Below are positions 12,895 to 26,301 of a stretch of 64,000 bases of DNA, one piece after another; position 1 is the first letter of the stretch; each line of letters starts with the position of its first letter. Source of the stretch: Cristatella mucedo (taxonomy: Eukaryota; Bryozoa; Phylactolaemata; Cristatellidae); contig WPIO01000018.1 in the NCBI GenBank assembly GCA_009760855.2, forward strand, positions 1,756,501 through 1,820,500, in the 5' to 3' direction. A program made the translations under genes and the position numbers. Under the pieces are notes generated by a model. It made no database searches. It saw only the letters and a program-made list of their open reading frames with translations, and had not been told where the DNA came from.

Positions 12895-13012
12895 ATCTAA
12901 TTAATTTGTATTTTGCCCTAAGAAAACACTATCTCCATTATAGGTGCTTGAGCAACCGGCATGCTTCTCAATCGCTATAGGACGCCAACTGAGCTAGCAC
13001 AGGCTAACTTCT
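12895..13012 (-). mobile_element. SINE variant with a different tRNA head
   Basis: On the minus strand an A-box TAGCTCAGTTGGC (about 12990-13003) fits the tRNA consensus well. A B-box-like element follows near 12950-12962, and then the same L2-B-like tail seen in the other SINEs. The head differs from the SINE at 12574, so two tRNA heads share one tail. Confidence 0.55.
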
Positions 13013-14821
13013 AGTGCTGCCACTTCCCACCAACCCCCTCCACGGTCGGCTCGGCCAGCAACGGGGCACCTTCGGCTATGTCAGCGGGTCTCGAAGAGCA
13101 CCCATTTTTTTCTAGTCATTGTCAGATCGATAAGTCGGCGAGGCACTTACACTGCTGCCGTTCCATGACGAATGAGGCCTCGCCTCCTCCGGCGACGTTT
13201 GTCCGGCCAGTGAACGCTGACACGTCGCCCTCGAAATGGACGAATCCTTGATTATACTGTGAGCACGAGTAAGGCCGCTGCTGCACAGTCAGTGCAGTTG
13301 GTTCGGTCGAGCTGGAAAAAGCAGTGAGCAACGACCGTTAGTCACCTTCGCTTCGCCGAGAAGCAGGCTTCGACAAGGAGGCTCTCGACCGTTCAGCAGA
13401 AGTCGCTGCATCTCGTTCACTTGCCCCCACTGCACCGGCCAAGACGTCCAATTGCTGCAGAGGAGGATGGAGAGCCTTTTAACGGGGCACAGACAAAAGA
13501 TCGTTTCCGGCTCTTTCCTTTACCGTCTCGGTGCCTTTTATTATCCGGCCAAGCTCTTTGTCCCTAAGCTAATACGGTCAATTAGGCATGTGGCTATTCA
13601 CCTGCTGCAAGGCTATTATCTGGGAGTAAGCACTATCAATAGAGCTCAGCAATTCACAGCCTGGCTACCGAGGCGTCTATTCCCGTCGGCCTGTGGCAAT
13701 TAGTTAACAGTTGGTAGACTTTATAAGTCCTACCTTAGCGGTCTGTCTTCAGCGAGAAACGCACCTCATGCAAAAACTGACCTGAAACTGATCTCACATT
13801 GTTGCTCGAACTGCAGCAAGGGCTCAATACCACCCAGATAGATGGCTTTATCTAATGCTAGGTAGTTGTAACTCACTTTTCTGAGAGGGCCTAGTCAAGG
13901 AATGTGTTATCGCTCCTTGCTATAACTGAGCAGCATGCATGTCATATACATTTGCAAGTTGTGATTGACCTGCTATTACTTTTTGGATACTCGCATTTAC
14001 CGAGCCTTATTTAAAAGATAACTGAAGACAAATGTTTTCAGGACAGCATTCCTCAGCTCCAGTCATCTTGGCTTTCATTATTCCTATGTGCTTGGCTCAC
14101 CAAATCATGCTTTACTCGCTGCTCTTTACTAACCAGAGGTTCTACTAACTGGTGATTGTGATTGCATTTATGGTTGCTTTAGCATCTAGAATAAGTATTA
14201 CATTGGTTTGCTTTCAAGTTATTTGAGTCGAGCACGTCATTGACCCTCAGTAATTAATATTGATTCTCTAGCTGTGAATTGTAAATTTCATGCAATCAAC
14301 GTTCTCAAATTAAATCGTTTAGGTACAAACCAATTCCGAGTATTGTATTGTATTTCCTAGGCTGTGTGTAAGGAAAGCCTATAAACATTCAAAAGTTGTC
14401 ACCGGGAAAATTCACACGTTTGATGGTTTTATAGGAACTCAGGTTAGCTATTGCTTTTTTAGACAAGCAAAAGAAATGTCTTACCAAATTTAACATTTAT
14501 CTTCTAGCAAATAGATCATTTTGCAGCTGAGATCTAGCAGAATTCAAAAACACCTACAATATAGATGTGGCACATCATTGATGACGTCACTCGAAGCCAA
14601 GGTTAAAATGCTTTAGTGGTTAACTAAACAACTGCAACCAAGCCGCACAGTGGTAGTTTGCAGTCGAAATAAACTCCACTGCAAGCTATTTATAGATGAT
14701 CACTGGCAACTGGCCTTTAATTTGGTTCTATCATGCGAGCATGCACTCTGCTTGCCCACCAATCGTACGTTGCATCTCTCGACGATACTCAGTTTCAAAA
14801 TCATTCGGAGAGCAATAAATG
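13013..14821. other. Unassigned DNA
   Basis: GC-richer at 13020-13470, AT-richer later. No gene, transposon or unit homology was found. The first block of a U2 unit (equivalent to 35520-38300) would be expected in this neighbourhood but was not recognised. Confidence 0.35.
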
Positions 14822-14970
14822 GGCCAGCAATGCATAGTCAATGAAAAAAGCGAACAAACTACCGCACCTTTCAACACCCTCCTCTTCAGTTATAGGCCAG
14901 CGATGTGATGTCAATGGAAATAACGCGAACAGACTACCAGACCTTTCAAAACGCTGCCCTTCAGTTGGAT
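14822..14970. repeat. Imperfect tandem duplication of about 74 bp
   Basis: 14822-14894 and 14895-14970 align end to end, both starting GGCCAGC and ending near a TTCAGTT. There are roughly a dozen differences and small gaps. Confidence 0.75.
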
Positions 14971-15270
14971 AGTGGGGAGCACCTCACCAGCGTTTCATGC
15001 ACGGCAGCAAGCTTACCGTACAAGTGGTGGTTGGAAGAACTGAAGACTGGGCCGCTGGAATATAGCATGCTCATAATGAGTGGTGAACGGTACAGTCGGT
15101 CTTGCATATTTCTGGTCATAGTATCCGACATCTGAGACGTTCCGTTGATACTCTAAATAGAGGCTCGACGAACGAAAAGCATGTCCACTTGAAGTTCCGA
15201 AAAAACTTCCAGGATGTTGATGAGGCATCCAAAGCAGAGGCTGGTGCCACTGCTGCTGACGCTGTCCCCA

Positions 15271-15396
15271 CAGCATTTGCTCCAGCCACTGGAAGGCCGG
15301 TAGCTGTGGCAGATATGCAGAATAATCAAAGGGGTGCTGCATTCCGTTTGTCGAGGGAGCCTGTGAGTACTTGTACACCGGTAGCTGGCTCATTTC
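15271..15396 (-). pseudogene. Q/P-rich coding-like exon, U2 copy (unrecognised)
   Basis: The minus-strand frame at 15013-15393 is open for 126 codons and rich in Gln, Pro and Tyr. Its first part aligns with 38465-38576 in U3. Over 33 codons without gaps (motifs YSQAP, NGM, LPQLP, QW.EQML) I count 6 differences at first, 2 at second and 13 at third codon positions, the pattern expected of protein-coding DNA. Both copies have a pyrimidine-rich CAG or TAG just before AAATGAGC, a possible splice acceptor. Similarity ends abruptly after the EQML motif. The U3 copy has a stop at codon 3. The protein family is not recognised, and the unit may once have carried a minus-strand gene. Confidence 0.4.
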
Positions 15397-16305
15397 TGAA
15401 ACGAGCCCTTACATTACAGTCTCGAATATGCTTATTAACAGCATACAGCTGCACAATCATTGCGAAACTCACAACAATTTCTTTACACGTCTAATGAAAG
15501 TGGCATTCAAAGTTTAACGCTAAGTTATCAATACAACTTAAAATATTATTAAACGAGATATTGCTCTTTCGTCAGGCAAAAAGCTTGGTGAAGACAGAAA
15601 CTACTAGACATATTATTTTTAAGATTTACTAAATCGTGTAAGTCAGTGTATAAGTTTGGCAATCGCTGGATACAAAGTGTGTGTTGTGTATTGCAAAATC
15701 AGTTCCTACCATTCAATGGAACCGGTTTTTCAATGTTACATCAGATTAAGATTTGTTTCTCTGTTTGCTTCTGAAAACATTCTCTCATATTAACGTACTC
15801 AATCAAGGAATTTTAAAATATACAGCAAACGTTTGTCGCGCGCTTTCTGGTTTTACTCTGACGAGTCGCTGTTCAATTGTTCAACTGTAAATAAGCCGAG
15901 ATTTATGGATTTTTGAAGTTCGTATGCGAAGCTTCAGGAGGCCACATATTTTCTCAACGTGAAGATATGCTAGCAATGGTAAACAGCCAGCACCTAGAGT
16001 GGCTGCTGGTCAGACCGGGTTTTCCGTTGACACTCTCGTCATCTAAAGAGCGTCAAAAATCCGGAATCACCAATTATCTGGCCACGGACTATTAGTTGAG
16101 ACATTTTTTATGTGGAAAACAGGGCGAACAGTTTCTGTGAAAAGACAACAGCATAACGCTGCGGCATCAGTACGTGGTTTTTTGGCCACAAGTGCACTCA
16201 TGGCATTTACAGCCACTTTTTTCGCAGAAATTACGTGCATTGGCAGCATGATTAATCGGAATCTTACAATACAAAGGCTACTAGGCGGTCATTCAACTCG
16301 GAACG

Positions 16306-16509
16306 TTAAAAGGCATATACATTGTTGTTCAAAGCCAAAATGTCAAGGTCCGCAGCCGAATGCCAACTGTGCACTGCCCGCGAAACATCTCCGACAGCCA
16401 TGACAGTAGGCGCCTCACAAATTGGGTCACCTGGACTGCTGCTGACTACTGTCGTCTGTGGAATGACTAATTCACATCTCCAACAGGAAACGAATGCATC
16501 GCTGCACAC
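16306..16509 (-). pseudogene. Shared minus-strand frame, unrecognised (U2)
   Basis: A 67-codon minus-strand frame contains ELVIP followed by a Thr/Val/Ser stretch. The same motif, in the same frame, occurs in the U3 frame at 40831-41052. The opposite strand is also open (16322-16561), so the coding strand is ambiguous. Differences between copies are only weakly biased to third positions. No family is recognised, and it may be simple homology between non-coding copies. Confidence 0.2.
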
Positions 16510-17879
16510 CGCGCCAATCTGTCACACGCTGGCGGCAGGGATCTTACCGAGTGTTGCATAGTTATCACTCTCGGAGCTACTCGAAGCAGAGCTCGGAGGA
16601 AACACTTGGAGAAAGTCTTCTCTAGTATCTGCAGAGTACTAATAACATCATCTACCGAACCCCCACGTCAAATCATTCACTTAGATCCCCCTCCACCGCA
16701 AAGAGCTCGCAGCTATCAATGCTATACCGAAGGCCACAGCGGGTATGAGTTTTTACTTATAGCACCGCTGCCGGACGTCGCTGCTTGCCAAGCAGACCGT
16801 TAACAGCTTTGGAAATACAAAACCACCGAATCATTTAAATCATAATCCCGTAGGAGCAGCGCATCGGTGGAGCGATAGTCGAATTTAGCTGGACGACCAG
16901 TACTGCTTCTAAAATTTGCTCGAATGCTTCAGCGATACCACACCAGCCCCGTTGGCGGCGACGTTGATTCGAGCGGCATCTCTAAGCAGAGCTCAAATTT
17001 GTATAGTCTAAATGTTAGGAGACGTCCAGACATGTGATTTAAAATAGCTGCTACCCACAATACGGATAACTCACCACAGATGTTGCGGTTGCACGGCGGT
17101 TGGTTAACGGACGGCGCGGCGTGACAACTTGCCGAGCGGGACTGCTGATATCACGGTCAGCCTATTGAAAAGGCCGGCGCCTGTGCAGATCCCATCCGGG
17201 TTTTGCACAGGCACCCTTAACAGATCCCGTAAACTGGAGGAGCATAATTACTCATTTGCAATCCATAAGAATTAAAACGATAAATTGCATGAATATTAAT
17301 TGTTTTTCTGACTGCGAATTTTCCTCCAGATCTCGCCGGCGTCGGCCATGCCTGGGCAACGGCGACGCTTAGGTTTTGCTGCTAGAAGTTACCTCCAGCG
17401 GCGACGGACATGAGTACAGCTGGTTTGCCAACGCGATACCAGGAAGCTTTACCTTCTTGTGAAGTTTCTGATATTTATAAATATTATAACGCCAGTCAGT
17501 GCCTATTCCCGCAATTTCCTAGCTTGCCTCTCAGTAAAATCTTGATCTATGCCGGAACTCTTTCGCTTTAGGCATGGCAGTGAGAAAAGCCTCTAGTAGT
17601 GCCAAGTCTCCCAAGCCATCAGTAATGAGTCGTAGGTGATTTAAGGATGATGGACACCCGACACTTGGACGACTGCCAGCCCCTGGCACGGAGGCACTGT
17701 TCAGTGTGGGCTGATAGAAACTCTCTGGCCTCCAGACGCCTCTTTGTTCTGACTCGTAGTGACTAAAAAGCGCCGACTTGTATCAACAGAACTACCAAGA
17801 ACTTAGCGTTGCCAGCACCGACGAGCAATGTATTACATGCTGCAACCGGTGTCTATGAATGCTACGCTCATATACATAT

Positions 17880-18720
17880 TTTGGCACACACAAGAGGAAG
17901 TAAAATAACCGCGTCTTTAAGAAGGCCTTGTGAATGTTCTACAACTTAATTTCAAAAGCTTCATTCAGAAGACTGCCTCTACAGCTAGCCATCACATCCG
18001 ATCCCCATCCAAGATTAGGAGCTGTCTCCCGCAATGGCTTGTAAAAAATTTAACTAGCTCTTTAGTTCTGTCTTGGCTTGATTATTGGAATTCCCTTTTG
18101 GCTGGGCTGCCAAAGAAAGCTATTATGCCGCTACAGCTGACTATGAATATGGCTGCAAGGCTGGTCATAGGTCCCAGCGGTTTAAGCACGTGTCACCTCT
18201 GCTGAAAGAGCTAGGTTGGTTGCCGGTTGAGCAAAGGATACAGAGCAAAGTTCTTAGGCTGACCCACAAGGCCCGCCACGGCTTAGCTCTTTCGTACTTA
18301 GCTGAACTGCTGCATCAGTTTCAGCCTTTTCGCGCCCTCAGGTCCTGTGTGGACAATAAATTAGCTGTCCTATTCCTCCGCTTAAAGACAGAAGGCGACA
18401 GAAGCTTTAGCTCTGCAGGTCCTAGTCTGTGGAACTCGCTTCCACAATTCTTACGCAACGACAACTACTCTCCAACTGCCGACTACGGCACATCTTTTTC
18501 AGCGGTCCTGAACTGCTACTTCTATGCTACGCACTACCTCAACTGCTCACCTGACTCTGCTATGCTTCCCACTATCTCTTTGTTGCGTGAGACGAAGTCT
18601 GTTGGCTACCGAATGCGTACCGAAAGCCGCTTAAGCTGTGAGTGAGCTATACAAAACTCCCCTGCGTAACACCCACATGGTCTTTATGACTTTGTGTAGT
18701 TACAGACGGTGATACAATAC
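17880..18720 (+). mobile_element. L2-A LINE, C-terminal RT and 3' end
   Basis: The plus strand encodes the distal reverse-transcriptase region. One frame at 17930-18205 includes the SFIQKTASTASHH stretch. After a frameshift a 186-codon frame at 18085-18645 carries SPLLKELGWLPV, the THKARHGLA block, the RALRSC block and the RSFSSAGPSLWNSLP block. This order is diagnostic of CR1/L2-group LINEs. The 3' end near 18700-18720 carries a short pentamer-like tail. The copy lies in U2 sequence absent from U3. Confidence 0.85.
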
Positions 18721-18877
18721 AATTATTGAAAGTGGCATTTAGTTTAAGCAGGCTAGTATGAAACCAACTTTCGGCATATATTAGATACACTACCTGAGGA
18801 GCACCAGCTTGCGTTTTAACTGCTAGTATGCCAGAAAGCTCGCTATTGAATGAACCAGGTGTAGTAATCAAATCGTA

Positions 18878-18915
<38 letters not shown>

Positions 18916-19366
18916 CCCAATAGTTGTATAATTACAGACCACGGAAGAGCTCTAGAAGTTATTCCAATGCTTTTTAACGTTCAAAAATGGCATATCACAG
19001 TGACATGCGACTGAAATTCGTAGCGATTACTTCCAGATCACCGAGGCGGCAGCAAGTCAATTAGGGGTTCTCTCCGTCGCTATCTGCCCTATTTTGCACA
19101 ATTGTCTCAACTCACTCTAGTCAAAGAGCGGGATATCCCATGTTACCATTCTCTTAATTGGTTTATTCAAACTGTGTGATTGTTTTTTAATACTTCATTA
19201 CCGTTTATTTGAGCTTAGCTCATAGCCCATCGTAGTGCTGAGATTAAGCTTAATCAGCCCCATCTTTTCGAAAAAAGGTCACGTGGACTGAGTTATTTTT
19301 CAGGACTCCAATTTAATGATGCCTCCATTCGCAGCTGTACCATATCTCTCTGTTTCTATCCCTAAC

Positions 19367-19430
<64 letters not shown>

Positions 19431-20430
19431 GCTATCTATCTATCTATCTATATACCTATCTATCTCTATCACTCGTTCTCCCACTATGCATGGCTCGTTT
19501 CAGGGATTTGCTGTACTTGAGGGATAGCTGCAAAATATCGTATGGCTTCTTTGTAGCTATGCTGCTTTAAAACTCAGGCTGTTTTATGAAATTGATCTTC
19601 CAAAATAAATGCATAATGCAATGGCACTGTAATCTTGTATATCCTTGTTGAATGCAATTAATAGGAGTCCAGCACAGCACTGACAGTATCACTTAAAATA
19701 TAAATACAAGAGATTGTGATGCCATTTATTTCTTTTTCGCAAAAAATACATGAAAAATCAGATCCCTACTATAATGTAAGTTAAGACTGCATAATCGAGA
19801 CCTATCTGCCATGCACAATGCTGCAATAATCATACTGGAGCTATTCAATAGCATTCGCATTCATATTTCATTGCTCAAAACGTGTCACGGCAAAATAAAC
19901 GTTTAGGTTTATAACTGATATTTCAGCTTTACTTTGCTTTGACATTGATTGACGTCTGCAACTCCATCCAATCTTCTTCTTGAGAGGGTTATGTCACCGA
20001 CCTTCAAGCGTCGAGGCTGGCATAACGTACCATCCATCGTCTGCTTAAGTCGATGAATTCCACTCACGTTGTAATGATGATTCCCAAAGGATTGGCTAAA
20101 TCTAAAAGCTATCTCCTAAAATAAGGTGCCACGCACGTGCTAATATGGAACAGCACATTCTTAGCAGCTGTCAGTGCACAAACTACAGAGTCAACCAAAC
20201 TTTTGCTAGGTTTTCTTGGTCACCTCAAGCCTTAAGTGGAAATGAGAATCCAAAAACCAGCACCATGACCAATATTTTCACTCTCAGAGAGCTCTTAATA
20301 CTTGTGCTAAGGTATTGGGAGAGTCACATAATCGGATACACTGGAAAAACACATGCACTGTTACGTGCACATTGTCTCGCCTTCTTCTGTCGATTTGTCA
20401 ATCAATATCTCTCTCCCTCTGTCGTTCTGT
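18721..20430. other. U2-specific DNA with microsatellites
   Basis: This holds (AT)n at 18880-18910, (TC)n at 19371-19429 and TATC repeats at 19431-19452. No gene was recognised. Similarity to U3 resumes near 20400-20510, where a short CT run (20434-20452) sits opposite a much longer array in U3. Confidence 0.5.
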
Positions 20431-23385
20431 CAGTCTCTCTCTCTCTCTCTTTCTGATTACGTCATTCTCGATTGTTCTCTTTCTCTCCCTCTTTTCTCTA
20501 ATTTTATGGAATCTTAAAAACAACTTTACAAAGCAGTGATGGCAGAATTCAAACAACAATCAATAGCTGCTTTATAGCTACACTTTAGTATTAGCTCATA
20601 TTAAACATCTCAGAGTGTTGGAATAAAATTACATATTCTTGAATGTTGCACCGAGATGGCTCTTTAAATATACTGGGGTTCTTTACAATTCACTGACGGA
20701 GGTTCAATTACAAGACGTCAGTTATATGCACGGTACTTACCTTAGGCAAGCTTGCAAAAGCTTACAAGTAGCAGAACGGGAACTGCCTACTAAATCCAAC
20801 ATCGATACACTCACAGTCACCGGTTGTTGTGACCTCTGACCAACAACATGTACTGAATCATGTACGAGTGACCATGCAAAGCATGCACGAACAAAGGCGG
20901 TGAGTTGGCTTGGGCTAAGGGAAATCTGAGCTTACTATTTGGACTTTTGCAGCTGAGACACTTAAAACTATTTAAGATCGGTCAAATTTGAGATCCCAGA
21001 CAAAATGTTGCTGATTAATTGTAAACAAGCTGAAAACTAATGCATCAGAATATTTCATAATTATTATAAAAATACATAAAAAAGTAAGCCACTGAGATGC
21101 TTGAGCAAGAGCCACTTGGATATCGAGCAGACTAGATAGGAAGGCAACAGCGAGTGAGTAAAGTAGGTGAACCTACCTGTAACGTAGGCAGAGGACCTAG
21201 GAATTGAGTCAGCAGCCACTAAAACTCTGGAAAATTAGTATGGTGTTACGGCTTTACCATTTACGACAGATATGACGAGTTCTGAGTTTTGCATCTGTTG
21301 GTAACGATTTTGGGCACACCCAAAGGCACTAAAAAAAGGCCAACGACAGTATTCTATATGAGATTTCATAAATGTGTGAACTAGTTTGGCAGCCTTAACT
21401 GTTTCTTTAGCAAACCTTGATTTTCACATGTAATCTAACCGGAATATATGCTAATTAAAAATTGAATTAAATATGATCACACATGAAAAATCAGTTTTGA
21501 ATAGAAATACCCAGGTAATTGTTAGACATCAGAGGAGTGATCCTGGATGAATCAACCATGATTGCGAAGTAGTCCACAAGTCGGATTAAATTCGGTTCGC
21601 CGATAACCACTAGATTGACGTTATTGGCGTAAGGCTTCAGAAAGCAAGTGGGCATCCAAGTGCGGGAGTTGCTGGCTTGTCTCCTCGTCGATGCTGCAAA
21701 GACTCGCATTGTAATCATATGTGAGCTACGGAAACAATGCAGAGCATACTTCGCCTGGATTAAATGATTCAAAAGTCAAATCATTTCCAGTGAAATGCTT
21801 TTGATGCTGGGCTGGTCCATGTTACTAGATCCTTATGCGTTTCGACTTATGACCAAAACCAAACTATTTGCATTCTTTTGTTCGTACTTTTATATGTAAC
21901 AAAAGCAGATCGACGATATTTTTGTTTGTTTCCAACACAAATGCTAAAAATGCAGTGCAATTTTCAATCTTATTAGTTTGAATATGAGATAAATATTGGC
22001 AATACCAGTAATATCAATGCATCGTTGGTCTAGCACCACAAATTTATCTAATCTCTATCAGGCACTGAAAAACTCACAAGGAAATAATACATATATGAGG
22101 TTCAGTGGCATGCACGATAGCAATAACGAATAAGTCAGGCTTGGGTCAGCATGCTTAAGGCAACATTGAGACGATCGTGACCACCAGTAAGTAAGCACAA
22201 CTTCAATACAGTAGCAAGCAATTAATCGTGCACAGGCAAGCAAGTGAACCCTGCAGAAACGCAAACGACAGGCTGACTTTAAGAGAAAGAGAAGCTGACC
22301 GAACCAGATGCATGTTTACTCGACAATCCATAGGTGCACGGTCGTCGCCGGTATCTGCAGCAGCCGGAAGTTAGTTCCAGACTTTGGGTACATTGGAGCT
22401 GATACAAGCTCTGGTTCACTACCAGCCCTTTACCAAGAAGACATTATGCTGTTGAATTAGGTCATGAGAAGATTTTCTGTGACATCTATTGCCCTATCAA
22501 TGTTTCACGGAAAACGTCACATTGCATGCTCACCAGTCTGCCATCTGAAATGCCGTGCGCCATAGAGCTAGTTGCCTCGGCTAGGAGCAGCCTTACCACG
22601 ATGCGACTGAATGTTTTTATATTTGGCAAGCACTTAAACAAAATGGGCACTCGGGAGCACCAAAAACCCAATCTTTCGCATGCAGCTACAGACTCTGACT
22701 CGCACTTACAACTGTGACTCGGATGCTCTGCATCAAAATTGGGCCGGAATTCGGATATATAAAGCAGTTGAAAAATGGCAAGCGAAACTCAGCATTCGTA
22801 AAGTTTTCGGCTTCATTACTTAAAAACAATACCCGGAGAAGATGTCTTGCGCCCACCGTACGCACTTTAAAAGTACGAAACTGCACTTACAGGTGCGTAC
22901 GGTGGTGACCAAGAGCCGTGCTGGCCCGAAAGTGCACGACTTCCGTCAGGCAATCTCGGTGGTCACTAACCATAAATCTTAGCTTCGATTTACCTTACAT
23001 CCCGAAGCGTCAGCTCCGAATTCCTTTGCAACCTCAAATATATTGAGCCCTTCGTCAGCTGGCGACATCAAAAGTCGACGACGGCGACTATGCGTATCCC
23101 AGTGCCAAAGACCGCGACATAGTGCCCGCCGAGTACGGCTGATCCATATTCGCAGGCAGCCTCAGGCAGCATGCTCACGTGATGACGCCGCGGCTGCGGT
23201 CCGCAGCCCATCGGGTCTGTGTTTATTAGCAACCGAACAAGAGGACGGTGGGCTCAATAATGCTAGCCAATTAACAAGCTTCTGTTTCTGCAAACGAAAA
23301 AGGCCTAAAGAAAGGGATTTTATATCCTTAAATTGTTGTAAAAATACTGTATTGTCGTTGCGTTTGTTCTTATTAATATTCTCAG

Positions 23386-23541
23386 CACTTCTCGCCAGCT
23401 GCTCAAGTGGCTATATTCGCACCCAGTTGCCCAGAAAGAGGCGTTATCGAGTCCTGGCACACCCGTTGCCGGGCACACAGTGGTACGGCGCGGCCCTGCA
23501 CCGGGGCTAACATGAAGTACCACATCCGCTGTGCTGATAAG
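23386..23541 (+). pseudogene. Possible exon with splice borders, U2 copy
   Basis: A pyrimidine-rich tract ending in CAG (to 23385) precedes 156 bases open in one frame. They end in AAG followed by a GTGAAC donor-like site at 23542. The U3 homologue at 45956-46118 has the same arrangement with a TTTTAAG acceptor and a GTAAAG donor. Near the 3' end both copies have a KY.IRFAD-like or related stretch, faintly like a Tudor-type strand; this is speculation. The two copies differ in length by 7 bases, so at least one is frameshifted. Confidence 0.25.
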
Positions 23542-23576
23542 GTGAACTAATGCGTTTCCTCATTTCATTTTTAAGC

Positions 23577-23760
23577 ATCATAAAAACGCCGCTCTCGCTC
23601 TCTCGTTCTCTCTGTCTTTATCTCTCTCTCTCTCTCTCTCTCTCCCTCCTTCTCTTTCGCATTCCCCCTCTTTCTCTGTCTCTCGCTCCCTCTTCCCTTC
23701 TCTTTCTCTCCCTCCCTATCTCTCTTTTACTCTCCTTCGCTCACGCACTCTCGACCTGAA
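23577..23760. repeat. CT-rich microsatellite shared with U3
   Basis: Interrupted CT arrays lie at the same unit position as 46172-46255 in U3. The tract therefore predates the duplication, although its length and composition have drifted. Confidence 0.85.
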
Positions 23761-23883
23761 ACAATCCTGTGGTGCTGTCGAAATCGCATACGAGTCGCTC
23801 TGTCGAAATGGCTGCTTCTCGATGCTACTCTCACCAACTCTGCCAAAAATTAGGCTAAACAACCGTCCATTTAATTCGCAGTT

Positions 23884-23992
23884 ATGGCTGGACGTTCATC
23901 ACCTAGAGATAGCTGGTTAGCGACATAACAAGGAAACAGTGCCGCGAACGTTCATCTTGACAGGAAACCAACAGGAAGATCTACTGTCTCCG
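23884..23992 (+). pseudogene. Possible first coding exon with GTAAGTAG donor, U2
   Basis: An ATG at 23884 starts a MAGR frame that ends at a GTAAGTAG donor-like sequence (23993-24000). The U3 counterpart (46363-46473) also starts MAGR and ends at the same donor, and is open for 37 codons. The U2 copy has an in-frame stop after about 14 codons. No family is recognised. Confidence 0.25.
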
Positions 23993-25089
23993 GTAAGTAG
24001 CAGTTTAGTACTTTGCATTCTGCTTCACAAATGGTGTCCGTACTCTGTGAGGCTTCGTATGAATCTACTTGCAAGGCGTTGGCTCACTGTGTGCCTGAAT
24101 TTAGGGGTCCCAAATAGATGTCAAATGAAATATAATATACTTTGTGCTGCAAAAAGGTAGCCTCTAGCTAGAAAATGATGCTGTAAATTAATTGGTCCTT
24201 TTCTAATTATAGTTAAGAAACGAAAAACATTAGATACGCAAGACATCACTCTTGGCTACGATATCTCGAGTGAGCAAGTAAGGACGTTATAAAACCAGAA
24301 CAGTCATTAGCCTTTTGAGCTAATTATTTCGTGTGGCAGCCCAGGACATGGCAGGGAAATATTGAGATCATCCAGGACACTACCCTGTTTTCTTTAGTGC
24401 TCGACCTTGGCATATCTATGTAGATGCGCATATGCAATGTAGATGTGGCATTTTAACTGTCTGTCTGGTGAGCGATTCTCTCCAGGCGAGTTTACATTTG
24501 CAGCTACATAAGGCCGATTTGCATTAAAGTTAACAATAATTTTAGAGGCTATTTTTTGATCGTCCCGCATAAATCAAACTCTTTTACTACATTGATCAAA
24601 AATGGTCTTGTGAAAATGCAGGCACTCTTAAAAAAAATATCCTACAAGGCAAGAATGATTTTTAAGTTTATATCAATAACCTCTGTACTTCTGCAGAGGC
24701 TGCTACTTGGGAACCCTAGCAAGTGCGTATAGGTGCAGCCCTTTGAATTCGGCTTGCATGTACTCAAAAATTGTATCTTGTGCACACCTGAGCTTAGGGC
24801 TAGCACCAGCATTCGCAAGTATGTTGAGGGGCTAAAATACAAATACATCTGCACTGTCACTAGAAAAAGCACCTTCCTTATTTAGAAGATCTCGCATTCA
24901 TCCTGTCTCTTATAATGACAAATGCCAAAATCTCAGTGATGGTACAGCGACTAGTGATATTTCTTCTGGTCCAATTTTCTTCCGATTATCTTCTGCAAAC
25001 AGACTCCCAGCTGTGGCCCTACCAGATGGAGACAGTGATGGCTAGGGGAAAGAGCATTTGCATAAATGTATGATCCGAGTGAATCTGTT

Positions 25090-25255
25090 TCGATGCATCT
25101 ACTGATTTGCTTTGATCTGCTGCTTCTTGGCTAGTGAATGTGCATAGAAACTGCTTCGGCTGTGAGTGCGCTATACAAAATTCAACCTTTAACACCCGCA
25201 CAGTATTTCTGGCTTTATGTCTGTAAAGCCACAGGCGGGAGACGTTACACTACTT
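25090..25255 (+). mobile_element. L2-A 3' tip, shared by U2 and U3
   Basis: The sequence around GAGTGCGCTATACAAAA and the following 100 bases matches the 3' ends of L2-A at 18640-18720 and 42370-42460. The same remnant is present at 47600-47735 in U3, so this insertion is older than the segmental duplication. Only untranslated 3' sequence remains. Confidence 0.6.
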
Positions 25256-25491
25256 GCATTATTCCGCTACCCCAGCCGAGCAGCTCAGCACAAAAACAAG
25301 TGAATTTAGTCCGTTCTAGTAAAGTGGGTGAGGCTGCCCTGGTTGTCTCAAAGTCTGTGAGGAGAATTTAACAGGCAATCTACCAGCAACATAGGTGCAA
25401 CTTTGTGTGACGTGAGTGGAAGACCGGTAGAGAGCTGGTGAAAGAGAGAGCTCTTCAAGCCGTGTAAGCTGCCTGTAGAGTCAAATATGAT

Positions 25492-26301
25492 TTGCTAAGG
25501 CTACCTATTGCTTATTCCGATTATGTGCATTTCGAACCATACGGCATAATATTGGAACTGTCTCATTTTCATAACCCGGGTATGCCTTATGCATCCGGTT
25601 TTGGTTTTCAATCTTCGACTTGGCCTCGAGGACGCTCAGAAGCTGCTGGGTTAGATTGCCCGGATTCAGAAACTTCAAGGCGCCTACGTTATGTATCTGC
25701 AGCAGAAAAGCACTTCAAGCTCGTGGCAGAGCCTGTGGCTGTACACGCTGCTTGGCTCGGCAAACGACGCCCATTTGAGTGACTTATTGGAGTTACCGAA
25801 CTCACACCGTTACTTAACTCCTTGTCAATCCATCGGTCCATCGATCCATCATTTGCCAACAGCAGTAAGCTGACATGTACATGTACCATCGGCAAAATAA
25901 CTGAAAATGGCTGAGGTTTCAGATATCACAACATCTTCGTTGTCATCGTTGTCGTCGTCTCAGTCTAAGATGGACCGGCTGGTAAGTCAGCCTCACTAGC
26001 AGACAGCATGCAGGCTGCAGTGATGGCGCCTGCAGCAGCAGCGTTGGAAGCGTACTCACCGGTGCAATCTGTGACAGCAGCAGCCCTTGCTGCGTCCGCA
26101 ACAGCGTTGGCCGCACCAGGAGGGCACACGGCTACCGAAACAGTGCTAGCGCTGCAGCGACTCGGGCAGAGGCGGCCAAGCGGGGCGCTACCTAGCGGCG
26201 CCAGGTGCCAATATGGCCGGCCATTTTGTTGGGGGCGGGGCCTCAGACTGGCATCCCAAAATCAGCCACTGAGCTTTCGAGGGCATCTAGGGCAGATGTG
26301 A
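25492..26301 (+). other. Block D: shared open frames of uncertain meaning
   Basis: A frame at 25492-25782 ends with the same PFE/QFE-stop context as the U3 frame 48190-48408, with about 43 codons in register. A second, alanine-rich frame at 26008-26301 has a partner at 48508-48756. By-eye counts in the first block (7, 7 and 5 differences at positions 1, 2 and 3) do not support coding. This is probably homologous non-coding DNA with chance open frames. Confidence 0.2.

Noticed and set aside
25492-25782. 96-codon frame shared with U3
   Set aside because: By-eye differences are spread evenly over codon positions (7, 7, 5), so a protein gene is not supported.
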